From Phycomyces nitens (taxonomy: Eukaryota; Mucoromycota; Mucoromycetes; Mucorales; Phycomycetaceae), in assembly GCA_022702545.1 (NCBI GenBank), contig JAHRBC010000001.1, positions 3,038,001 to 3,102,000 of the forward strand: a DNA stretch of 64,000 nt, written 5' to 3'. The notes below the pieces were generated by a model. The model worked only from the letters and a program-made list of their open reading frames with translations, did not search any database and was not told the origin of the DNA. Made by a program: the position numbers and the translations under genes. This document shows, piece by piece, positions 1-9,370 of this stretch (the first letter of the stretch is position 1; the number at the start of each line of letters is the position of its first letter).

Positions 1-2
1 AA

Positions 3-116
3 AAGAACGTGTCGGCGCGTATTGGTATAAATGTAGTACGAAAGGCGATCAAAGAGGTGAAGACGAGAATGCTGGCTCTAAAGGGTAAATGTATTCGAAT
101 GATCCTGCTACTATGA
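3..116 (+). other. possible 3' end of a gene truncated by the window edge
   Basis: The first ~90 bases are less AT-rich than what follows. One frame is open from base 3 to a TGA at 114-116, with a protein-like composition (RIGINVVRKAIKEVKT). A GTAAAT donor near position 86 and an ACAG acceptor near position 119 could also make this an exon end. There is no family match and no start inside the window, so this is only a hint of a partial gene. Confidence 0.2.
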
Positions 117-2953
117 CAGCAAGAATATTATATCAGAAATTTCAGGATAGTTAATAGTGGGTTTGATTATAGAACAACCTTTGGAAGTAGAATTAACGAC
201 AGAGAGCCTGCTTGTTGGGAAAAGGGAAGCATGAATCCAAGCCTCATTACACCTTTGACGATTGTTTAAAACCAAAAAAAAAATCTTATTTATGACAGAA
301 CTATTAAATAAAAAAGGGGGGGAAAATACAAGATATTCAACAAGACCTTGGTCCATATATCATGGCCCAGCTAAACTCAATGTGAGCTGACAAAAGAATA
401 TATATAACTTGCAATAAACTGATTGATACCATAGAGTGGCTTGTACAAAGGGACTGTAGGGAGCACTATTTATTAAATGTACCCACAAGTGTTTGTAATG
501 AAACTTGATTGATGATTTTAAATGTCTGTGCTAGACGTCTCTTTATATAAACGACTATTATACTTTATATTACTACAAGTATGATTATCATTATTATTAA
601 TATTAATAAAGTGCTTGGGTACAGTTGGTTTTTAAACTATAGTTTACACTGGTTGCTTTTAGACAATTAGACCCAAAGCTGAAATTCTATATAGAGTGTC
701 GAGAAAGATATACAAGAGTTAATGATGATCTGTGGACATTCGATATATTTGTAGACCTTTGATTCAGAGTCTTGGGGCCAAAGTCCAATGTTACGCATAA
801 TGACAATAAGCACATAAAAGAGTGCTCCACAACCAACCTAGGAAATCCTGTGCACCTTTATGAACATGTAATGTCAAAAAGATATTAATCAGTGTCATGA
901 CTGACCAGCTTCATATCCACTCAATGACTTGCAGCCACTCAAAAATTCTAAAATTCTGCTGTCGATTAGAATCTTTTGTGGCTATAGATCTTTATATAGG
1001 TCCAAGTGAGCCTAGAGGTTGAATATTTCTATTTAAAAATCAAGCCATTTTTTTTAAATTGAGAAAGGGCTGATTGTCTGGTACAACTTCACTATTATAA
1101 AACAAGAAAGGCCATATTACTATTTCTTGCTATCAATAAAGGTCTGAAACAAGCCAAAATACAAAATACAATAATCATAAAAAAACTGGCGCACAACCAA
1201 GGAGAAGACCAAATAAGGAAAGGGGAATAGTAATTGGACTATTTAAAAGGTAAAGATATGCAGTCAATATTAATACAGAAAACACAATGTGCTTTCACTT
1301 GTACCTTTCAAAGAGGCTATAATTGTATAGTGATATTTGATTTCGCAATTTTTCTGCAAAGAATGTAAATTACCTGCCAAAATAAGCAAGTATATTTTTA
1401 GTTTTTGCGAAATAACTCTTTTTTTTTATTTTTGGTGTGCAACGTATAAATATAAATATATATATATATATAAATCTTTAAATAAGAGAAAAAAAAGAAC
1501 AATAAAAGCCAATTGGCTAGTCTGGACATTTATATATCTTGTATTAAATAGATCTTGTAACCTGGCTTATCGCAATCACTTTTTCTCTCTTATACAACTT
1601 GCACAAGTCAAATTATCCTTGCTAACCTACAGATATATAATGATGATTATTAGAAGCAAGAATAAAGACGTTTGTATTTCTTTGTGTAAATTTCTTTTAT
1701 CTTTATTTGGGAATAAAAATCAAGAACAAGAAAGAAGCCAAAGATGATTGGGAATCAATCGGAACAAACCCCATTCCGTCTTTATCTACAGAAGCCTGGA
1801 CCACTCGTAAGCTATTGGTCAATTAAAGATGATCTTGGCTCCAAGAATATGTAATGTATAAAGATGGAAACTAAAGAATCTTTATATAAACGGCCTCAGG
1901 AATAACAATAGAATCATTTACTGTATTGTTGTTTTGTTCTTTAAAATATATACTTGCACCAAAATTAACCTTTTTGTCACTGGTCGTAACTTTTTTTTTA
2001 TTACTTTTATTTTAAAAGGGCGTATTTTTATGAAAATATACAATAATGAGCCTCAAGTGACCTCTAGACCGCCTGATTGGTCAATTGTTACGTTTTGCTC
2101 GTGGTTATGGTCTGGATAGAGTTAAAGAGATATCGACACTTTCTTTTATCAAGGTATAAAGATGTACGTGACACGAATATATGGAACGATATTAAAAAGG
2201 GCCTGTAATCACTTGTTTTATAGCTCATGATGTCTATATTTTATGGGCTAGACTTGTCGATAGGCGCAATCGCCGCTTATTATTTTAATATTCAGTACCA
2301 TGGTAGGAAATGAATTAAAGAATGAGTAGAATCCAATCTTGATTCAGTTCAGTTTAATTTGTTCAAAACATAAAAGTCAATATTCAATTTCACAAAGATT
2401 TAAGCAACATTCTTTAGATGCCATTTCATCTAATCACAACACACTTCTTTGCTAATTTTAGACCTCTGTGTTGCAAAATCCAAACTGAACATTCAATTAG
2501 AATGTCTTGACATATTTACATAAAACCTAATCAATAAAAGATGAATATCTTGAGCAATTAATTTAAATCTGGAGTTTTAATTTGTTCTTTTTATCGGAGA
2601 GTCAGAGAAACTGATTACGGTGATGTAGATCTTGTTGATTCTTTTCTTGGGGGGGAAAGGCGTCTTTGTGGAACATCTTGTACAAATCCAAGATCTTATT
2701 GTTGCGAGTGGTCTGATCAAAATTATTCTTGTTGTTTTTATATATATATATATAAATAAATAAATAATGTATTAGGGATTGTGAATGAGATGAATAATGT
2801 ATATACAAAAGAAGTGATGATAATTATAGGATTGAGAATTGTGTAAGAGTTAGTAATAATAATTATATTTTGTTTGTATTTGGGTTGTGGCGACCTTCAT
2901 TGCAGTTATGTACAATGCTTGGGACTGAATAAAAGGCGCAATCCGGTTCAAGC
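117..2953. other. AT-rich intergenic stretch, no gene recognised
   Basis: About 2.8 kb of AT-rich sequence. All open frames are short, low in complexity or rich in Lys/Asn/Ile/Tyr, and none resembles a protein family. A (TA)n run lies near 1455-1475 and another near 2739-2753. No RNA gene or mobile element was seen. Confidence 0.6.
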
Positions 2954-5326
2954 TCAGGCAGAAAGCTCAGGTAAAGTGCACAGACGTTCCACAGAAGTGG
3001 CAGGAGTCAATGGTCGCTGCTGCATAACTACGGAGCAAGTCATCAAGTCATGTCCAGATACTTCGCAGATCTCGCAGTAGCTCTCCTTATTATCATCATC
3101 GTCATCGTCCGAAATCGATCGGTCAAGGTGCTTCGAAACAACCCAGCGTTTGCTACTCATGCGTCGAGTGCCCTTTAGAAACGTAACCTGGACCTTGATA
3201 TCCTTGAGTTCAGCCTGTAATCGACTCACAAGGCGACGTTCGTTTTCCAAGGCTTCTGCTGTCAATGCCTCCTTGAAGACATTCTTCTCGATAGCGTTCT
3301 CAAGCTCATCAATGTCGCGCTGCAACACATGGATCTCATGCTGCTTGTCTCGAATCTCCTTTGCATGTTCTTCTCCGAGTTTCTCTAGTTCCAAAAGTGC
3401 CTTTTGGAGTCTCCATTCTGTCTCTGTGTCGAGCTCAGAATCTTCTTCAATAAGTTTCAGTCCATTCTTTTGAAGCCTAGAGATTGCAGACACAAAGCAA
3501 TGGCAATTTGTCCTTTTTCTTGGTTCATCTAGTCGTCTGTTTTCGTTTGAAAGATTGTTGAGGATTTCGGCTTGCAAGAGCCAGCGAGTTTTAGATATAT
3601 CTGTTTCATGTGGCGTGTTATTGTTATTGGTGTCATTTATATCGTGACACTGTTGATTTCTAGTCGCAATAGTCTTCCATTCTTCGACTTCTTTTCGTAG
3701 ACGGGCAAGTTCTGATAGTTGTTTCTGATCTTTTTGGTGGGCCTCTTCCCATTTGAACCGAATGGCCTCAAGTGCTGTTCTGGCCTCAATAGTTTCCTTT
3801 TCGGCTTGTACCTGGGCAATTTTGGCAGCTTGTGCTTCTGCAAGTATTTGGGCATGGCGTTCATTTGCTTGTGTTATGTGTCCTACCAATTCAGCCTTTT
3901 CCTGCTCTAATACGGCATTTTGTTGCCGCCCAGATGCCAATATGTCTTCTTTTTCTTCCGAAATAGCCCCAAGTTCGGCCAGGGTAGCCTCGTAGACTTC
4001 TATGGCATCCAGACCTGCCTTTCGCAGTTCTTCTCGCTCTTTTTCAAGACGAGAGACCTTTTGCTGCTCTGTCTTTACAGTATTGGCAAGAGCAGCATTG
4101 GTCTGCTGCTGGGTCTTTAGAGAGTTTTCATAGTGCTCCAGACTCTCCCGGCCAGAGTTGCGTAACTCGATGATTGTGTTCTCCATGCTTTGCATGCGTT
4201 TCTGCGACAATTCAGTGAGCGCGGCTTGGTTAGTGAGGTCGTGGCGAAGAATTGTACAGGACGCACAAGTGTCTGCCCAGGTCTGAGCCGGGATTTTTGC
4301 CTTTTCGGACGAGACCACGTTTTTTAGGGTTGCAAGCGACCGAGAAGGACGCAGACGCACGGTATTGGGTGTTTGGCTAACCCCGAGCGAATCTATTGCA
4401 CCTTCCCGGTGCTGCCGAGGAGACTCTTTAGAGAGATCAAGGTCAGGGGCAGAAAATGCTCTCGGTTTGGACTGTTTGACGGTTAATGTGTTCCGGTTTG
4501 AAGGTTGGACTGGGCTAGGAGCAGGTGATGGAAGGTCTTGGGGACCCAGTTTGGGTTGTGGTGGTATTTTTGGTGAATGTGGAGTCGTCCGTTTTTCTTG
4601 TTCATGAAATGGTTGTCGTTTCCGGAGGGGGGTATGTGTAGTAGGACTAGGCTGGTGGGCAGATTTGGAGGAGGCATATGAGGAATAGGAGGAAGATGAA
4701 GACGAGGCAAGTGTTGGTTGAGGAGGTGAGGCAGCAATAGGTGCTTTATGTGCATAGACTGATTTCGGGAGTGGTGGTGGAGACAATGGACTGTCGTGCA
4801 CGGGCGACATTTTCGAAGCAAGGACAAAGATGCCTGTGTTTGGTGGACAGGTAAAGTATCGAGTGCTAAAAGATGGTCAATAAGGCTCCAAAATCAAAGA
4901 TCAACTTTCTACATACCCGTTTACTGATCCATCATTTTTGCCTGTCCCATCAACATCGAGCTGGATGCCCGCCCAAAGACCAACCTTAAAATGGGTCGTG
5001 CCTTGGAATTTAAGAGTGCCTACGATCCCAGCAGACTCTACTGCGACTCTGCTGCCGACTTTGATGAGAAGTGGGTTTTTTGTGAGCCAGAATGGTTGGC
5101 GGGCGGCTAGTTTGCCGCTTGGTGGAGGGGTTGTGAGAGAGGTGCGAGTGGACTGGGTTGAGAATGGTGAAGTTGGATCGTCTATTGAAGAGTTTGATGC
5201 ACGCGATCGAGATTGTGTTTGAGATGGTCGAGGGAATGAGGGAGAGATGCGCATTGGTCTTCGTTGTGGATCATAGACGTCTTTACGGGGCTGCTTAGGA
5301 GACCCAGTTGAAGGTGGTGGATACAT
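2954..5326 (-). CDS. CAP-Gly microtubule plus-end protein, CLIP-170/Bik1/Tip1-like
   Basis: Two exons (5326-4917 and 4865-2954) join in frame to give 773 aa. The intron has a GTATGT donor and TTTTAG acceptor, and it splits the CAP-Gly signature so that splicing restores G-T-R-Y-F. The CAP-Gly domain is at about residues 88-153, with the GKNDGSVNG core that contacts the EEY tails of tubulin and EB1. A Ser/Pro/Thr-rich basic linker follows, then several hundred residues of heptad-like Glu/Lys/Leu/Gln coiled coil. A C-terminal CCHC zinc knuckle (YCEICEVSGHDLMTC) lies at about 732-746. This order matches CLIP-170 family proteins, which track growing microtubule ends and load dynein cargo. The start is the first ATG after an in-frame stop; an extra 5' exon cannot be excluded. 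It is divergent from the Edc1-like gene. Confidence 0.88.
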
Positions 5327-5715
5327 ACGAACAGTTTGTAGAGAAGAGGGAAGCCTCACACGAGCGAGGAGGAAACATCTTGAAGACAGAGGCTCCTGTC
5401 ATGCGATGATACCGAATTGGTGCTACAGTCATGAATGGAGTTCCAACTCGAGCATAGAACAAAGCGTTGTCAGGGACACACACAATTATATATATATTAT
5501 ATATATATATATATATAAATTATTTAAAAATTTATATTATATTATTATTATTGCTTCACCCCCCATATATCTATTTTCCTAAAAAAGATAAAGACAGTCT
5601 CCACAAGTGACTTTAAATAAAAAATAAATAAATAAGTAAATAAAAAAAAAGGAAAAACTCCTGAACGATTTATATCTTCATATTTAGATGAGTGTTATTC
5701 TTGGATGTGCAGTGG

Positions 5716-5779
5716 CCAATGAGCGGACACCCAAGGGAGGATGTCACGAAGCAAACGATTAACCAATCACAGCCATTGG
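5716..5779. promoter_or_regulatory. cluster of three CCAAT boxes
   Basis: CCAAT occurs at 5716-5720 and 5763-5767 on the + strand, and as ATTGG at 5775-5779. Three copies in 64 bp fits binding by the HAP/NF-Y complex. Which of the two divergent genes they serve is not shown, though they lie nearer the Edc1-like gene. Confidence 0.45.
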
Positions 5780-5997
5780 TTGTTTTATAATACACGTGTA
5801 CTGGATAGCAAAATATCTTTAGCTGGGCCCCTCTTTCTTTTTCTTGCTCTCTTTACTCCACTTTGGCCAGTTTCTTCTTTTTACCATTCTGCTTTCGTAT
5901 GTTATAACCATCTCCAAAGTCATCTCTACTTCATCTATCCCGCCCTTCTCTTTTACCATACTTTCTCCTATCTGCCATATTTGCCCTCCTCCTCTAC

Positions 5998-6006
5998 TAT
6001 ATAAAG
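5998..6006 (+). promoter_or_regulatory. TATA box for the Edc1-like gene
   Basis: TATATAAAG stands in otherwise pyrimidine-rich DNA, 115 bp upstream of the ATG at 6121. This is a suitable distance for a fungal core promoter with a leader of about 80-90 nt. Confidence 0.5.
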
Positions 6007-6120
6007 CCCTCGTTCTCTTTTGTTTTCTTCTATATACATATATACATATACATTTATATTTATATTTATATATATATAAACACATTCACCCACTATACAT
6101 ATATTACTATATTTCTAAAG

Positions 6121-7020
6121 ATGACCACTCGAACTGTTACCATTCGTTCAAAGTCAGGTTCAAACCCTTGCACAACCTCAAGCAACCTGCCCATCACCGC
6201 TCTCCCGTCACTTTCCAAACCCACCAAGAAGGCATCCGGCAAACCAAAGCCACAACAGCCACGAGCAGCAGGCCCACCCAATGGCAAGAAGCCCAAGTCC
6301 AGCACCAAACCTCAATCGTCTCTAAAGGCTGCTGTGAGCGGACATCCTATCCAAGCACCCCCGCAAAGACCCTCCTCTTCTGCCCCAGCCACTCCCCAGC
6401 AGCGCCGCACGGTTATGCCTGTCAAGGTGCGCCGGATGGAGCGTCGCAAGGATATTGTGTCCATGACCGATGCCCTCCAGAGTGCACAGGTGGATCTGCT
6501 TAGCACCAGCCCTCCCACGTCATCAGCCGAGTCCGAGGACTCTGACGCACAAAACAAGCGAAAGCCTCAGAGACGTCAACATGCCAACCGTCGCTCTACC
6601 CAGCAGCCACCTGCCCCATCCGCCTTCCCTCCTCTTCAGAAGAAGTCTGCCAACCTGCGCTCTCGCCGTAGGTCCAGCAGTGCTGTTGATGTGCGCAGTC
6701 AAGTGTATGCCGGTCCTACCTTTAGCAATGCACCTGCCCCAAGTGCCCTTCCTATTCCTGCCTTTACGTCTCCCGAACCCGCCCGCCATCGCACTGTCTC
6801 ACTTAATCTCCACCTTCAACCAGAAGAAGAAGACATCTTTATCATGGATCCTTTGCCTCATCTCCAGCAACAGTCCATTGAACTCATGAACCTCCTCACA
6901 CCTACTCTCCCCCGTCATCCCTTCCCGGCCAAACTCAGGACTTCCCATGACTTCAACAACGATCAAATGCTCTCCGAGATCCAGCGTGGCCTTCGTTCGA
7001 TGCTAAAGATCGAAGCCTAA
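6121..7020 (+). CDS. Edc1/PNRC-type enhancer of mRNA decapping
   Basis: A single exon encodes 299 aa. Most of it is a basic, Ser/Pro/Gln-rich disordered chain. The diagnostic part is at residues 196-215, which begins YAGPTFSNAPAP and ends SALPIPAF. This matches the Dcp2-activation plus Dcp1-binding motif of yeast Edc1/Edc2, S. pombe Edc1 and human PNRC2 (YAG-x-F followed by a proline-rich LPxP). In that family the proline part binds the EVH1 groove of Dcp1, and the YAG part stabilises the closed, active Dcp2. A conserved-looking tail (MDPLPHLQQQSIELMNLL; then a helix ending LRSMLKIEA) may be a second short motif. The role in cytoplasmic decapping is inferred from the motif alone. It is preceded by a TATA box at 5998. 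Confidence 0.75.
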   Translation: MTTRTVTIRSKSGSNPCTTSSNLPITALPSLSKPTKKASGKPKPQQPRAAGPPNGKKPKSSTKPQSSLKAAVSGHPIQAPPQRPSSSAPATPQQRRTVMPVKVRRMERRKDIVSMTDALQSAQVDLLSTSPPTSSAESEDSDAQNKRKPQRRQHANRRSTQQPPAPSAFPPLQKKSANLRSRRRSSSAVDVRSQVYAGPTFSNAPAPSALPIPAFTSPEPARHRTVSLNLHLQPEEEDIFIMDPLPHLQQQSIELMNLLTPTLPRHPFPAKLRTSHDFNNDQMLSEIQRGLRSMLKIEA

Positions 7021-8172
7021 ACTTCATTACCGTACTTTATACTGCATCTTGTTTATTCACTTTTTTTTATCATTCTTCGCATTCGCATTCTCCTCACTTG
7101 ACTTTCTTGCTTTTGCTTTTCACAAATCTCTCGAGCCATATTTTCCCCTTTTCTACCCCCCCTTTTACTCTCTACTCTCTACTCTCTTCTACTCACTCAC
7201 ACACACTCTTCTACTCTCTCTCTATCCCCCGCTTTTTGTTTACCCTCCCCCTCCTCTTCCGTCTCTTGTATATTTACATCCCTTTGGCTTTATTTTTCTT
7301 GTGTTTGCAAAGCATTGCGCTTATAGTTCTTTGTATTTTTTTCTTTCTTGTCGGGTGTGAGAATGGCTTTTTTTTCGGTGAATACACAAAGTGTATTATT
7401 TTGCTTCTGTTTTATTATTTTTTATTGTTGAGACTGCCGCTAGCGACAGGCTAGAGAGTTGGATAATAAAACTGCTTGCAATACAAATATATATATATCA
7501 CACATGCGCTCTAATGTAAATGTGTGGGTATATATTTAACATATATACATATAAAAAGACAGACTTAAATTTCCAAATGACTGTAAATAGGATTTTATTT
7601 TTAATGGAATTCGTATATGAATTCAACAATCGTCATTCCACAATCAACACAGTTTGAACCGACGCCCAGAAATAACAACTCAATGTGGTAACAATGAGTA
7701 AAGACCAATAATATAGCTACAGTATTCTGGGCAGCAATCAGCCCATTATGATTGTAAAACAAGACTGACCAATTCTGCCTTTTTAGCTTCCTTCTTGGGA
7801 TATCCCACTTCATTGTTGCTCACCCATGTGGTGTGCCACGCACAAGTCTCGTCCTACCCCACAGCCATTCTGTATCTTTATCTATCACAATAAAGGTCTT
7901 TGTGGAAAGAAAGATAAAAAAAGGCCAATTGCTATTATAATTGACGAAAAACAAAAAACAACAACATCATACTGGTCCACTATATCTATCACCTTTGCAT
8001 ATGTCTCGGTTTGTGTAATGATTTATTTGGTAATGAAATGTAAATGCAGAACAGTCACACCGGGCCTTGGTCTATGCCGGCAGAAGACCAGTTCCGGCAG
8101 ATAAGCCTTGGCCGACTGAACTTATTATGGATCAGATAGGGCACACCATTCGTTCCTCCTCTTTTCGTAACC
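7021..8172. other. intergenic: 3' region of Edc1-like gene and S3 promoter
   Basis: The first 400 bases are pyrimidine-rich with CTCT runs and read as the 3' UTR and terminator region of the Edc1-like gene. The rest is AT-rich with TA dinucleotide runs at 7487-7497. The only recognised element is a HomolD-like box at 8052. No gene was seen. Confidence 0.5.
8052..8059 (+). promoter_or_regulatory. HomolD-like box of a ribosomal protein promoter
   Basis: CAGTCACA is an exact copy of the HomolD box that acts as the core promoter element of ribosomal protein genes in fission yeast. It lies 114 bp upstream of the S3 ATG, and the sequence between is GC-richer than the surroundings. The function is inferred from motif identity and position. 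Confidence 0.5.
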
Positions 8173-9254
8173 ATGGCAGCCCAAATCTCCAAGAAGAGAA
8201 AGGTAAGCAATGATCGAAAGAGCATAAAGAGATTGGATGCAGAAAAGGGATCCATCATCCTGGATGGATCATCCAGTACGCCATCGAAATCCACAATATC
8301 CTACCCGATAGCTCCAGACACACCTCAGACACACACACACACGCATACATATATATATGTATAGACGAATAATTGAACAAGAAGCTCACATTTACTTTTT
8401 CATAATCACCATTACGATCCTACCTTGCCATGTCCTAGTTCGTAAGTACACCTATCAAATAAATGAAACAATGTATAATGAGTCTAACTTTTAATCTTAA
8501 AGGTCGCTGACGGTGTCTTTTACGCTGAACTCAACGAGTACTTCACCCGTGAATTGGCTGAGGATGGCTATGCCGGTGTCGAGGTCCGTGTCACCCCCGC
8601 CCGCACTGAGTAAGTAATGAGTTGAGAACAATGGGCAATTGTGCTGATGAATGTCGTAGGATCATCATCCGTGCCACCCACACCCAGAACGTTCTCGGTG
8701 AGAAGGGTCGTCGCATCCGTGAGTTGACCTTCCTCGTCCAGAAGCGTTTCAAGTTTGCTGAGAACGCTGTCGAGCTCTACGCCGAGCGTGTCCAGAACCG
8801 CGGTCTCTGCGCCATTGCCCAGTGTGAGTCTGTCAAGTACAAGCTCCTCAACGGTCTTGCTGTCCGTCGTGCCTGTTACGGTGTCGTCCGCTTCGTCATG
8901 GAGTCTGGCGCCAAGGGTTGCGAGGTTGTCGTCTCCGGCAAGCTCCGTGCTGCCCGTGCCAAGGCCATGAAGTTCAGCGATGGTTTCATGATCCACTCTG
9001 GTCAGCCCGCTCGCGAGTTCATCACCACTGCCGTTCGTCACGTCATGTTGCGTCAGGGTGTCCTCGGTATCAAGGTCAAGATCATGTTGGATAGCGACCC
9101 CACCGGCCGCAACGGTCCCAAGAACACTCTTCCCGATATCGTCACCATCCTTGAGCCCAAGGAGGAGAAGGATGTCGAGGAGCCCATGGCCCAGGACTTT
9201 GCTCCCGCCCCTGCTGCTCCCGCTGTCGAGGCTCCTGCTGTTGAGGCCAACTAA
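8173..9254 (+). CDS. RPS3: 40S ribosomal protein S3 (uS3)
   Basis: The protein matches uS3 throughout: [21 protein letters not shown] at the start, then [24 protein letters not shown] (KH domain with GEKG loop), [24 protein letters not shown], and a C-terminal Pro/Ala tail. Exons are 8173-8202, 8439-8441, 8503-8609 and 8660-9254. The second exon is only three bases, TTC. It lies between a CCTAG acceptor and a GTAAGT donor and supplies the conserved Phe11 that is otherwise missing. S3 sits at the mRNA entry channel of the small subunit. Third positions are strongly C-biased, unlike most neighbours, as expected for high expression. The gene is convergent with MSH3, 117 bp between stops. Confidence 0.93.
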
Positions 9255-9370
9255 ATTGCACCTGCTCCTCAGCACTTGCTTTATAGTTCTTAATCAATAA
9301 TAAAAAATAATAATCCATACAAAAACTAATGTTAATTATTGCTATTGTTACCATTATTTATTTATTTATT

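Larger units (their letters stand above)
5327..6120. promoter_or_regulatory. bidirectional promoter region between CAP-Gly and Edc1-like genes
   Basis: This 794-bp divergent spacer holds (TA)n tracts near 5490-5520. On the Edc1-like side there are three CCAAT elements and a TATA box, listed separately. The last 200 bases before the Edc1-like ATG are pyrimidine-rich, as is common in fungal 5' leaders. Confidence 0.5.

Noticed and set aside
1337..1747. 136-codon frame in the first intergenic region
   Set aside because: Lys/Tyr/Ile-rich composition typical of AT-rich non-coding DNA, includes a translated (TA)n run and matches no family.
8568..9275. 235-codon antisense frame over ribosomal protein S3
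   Set aside because: High GC3 coding strands often leave the antisense frame open. S3 itself is certain on the + strand.
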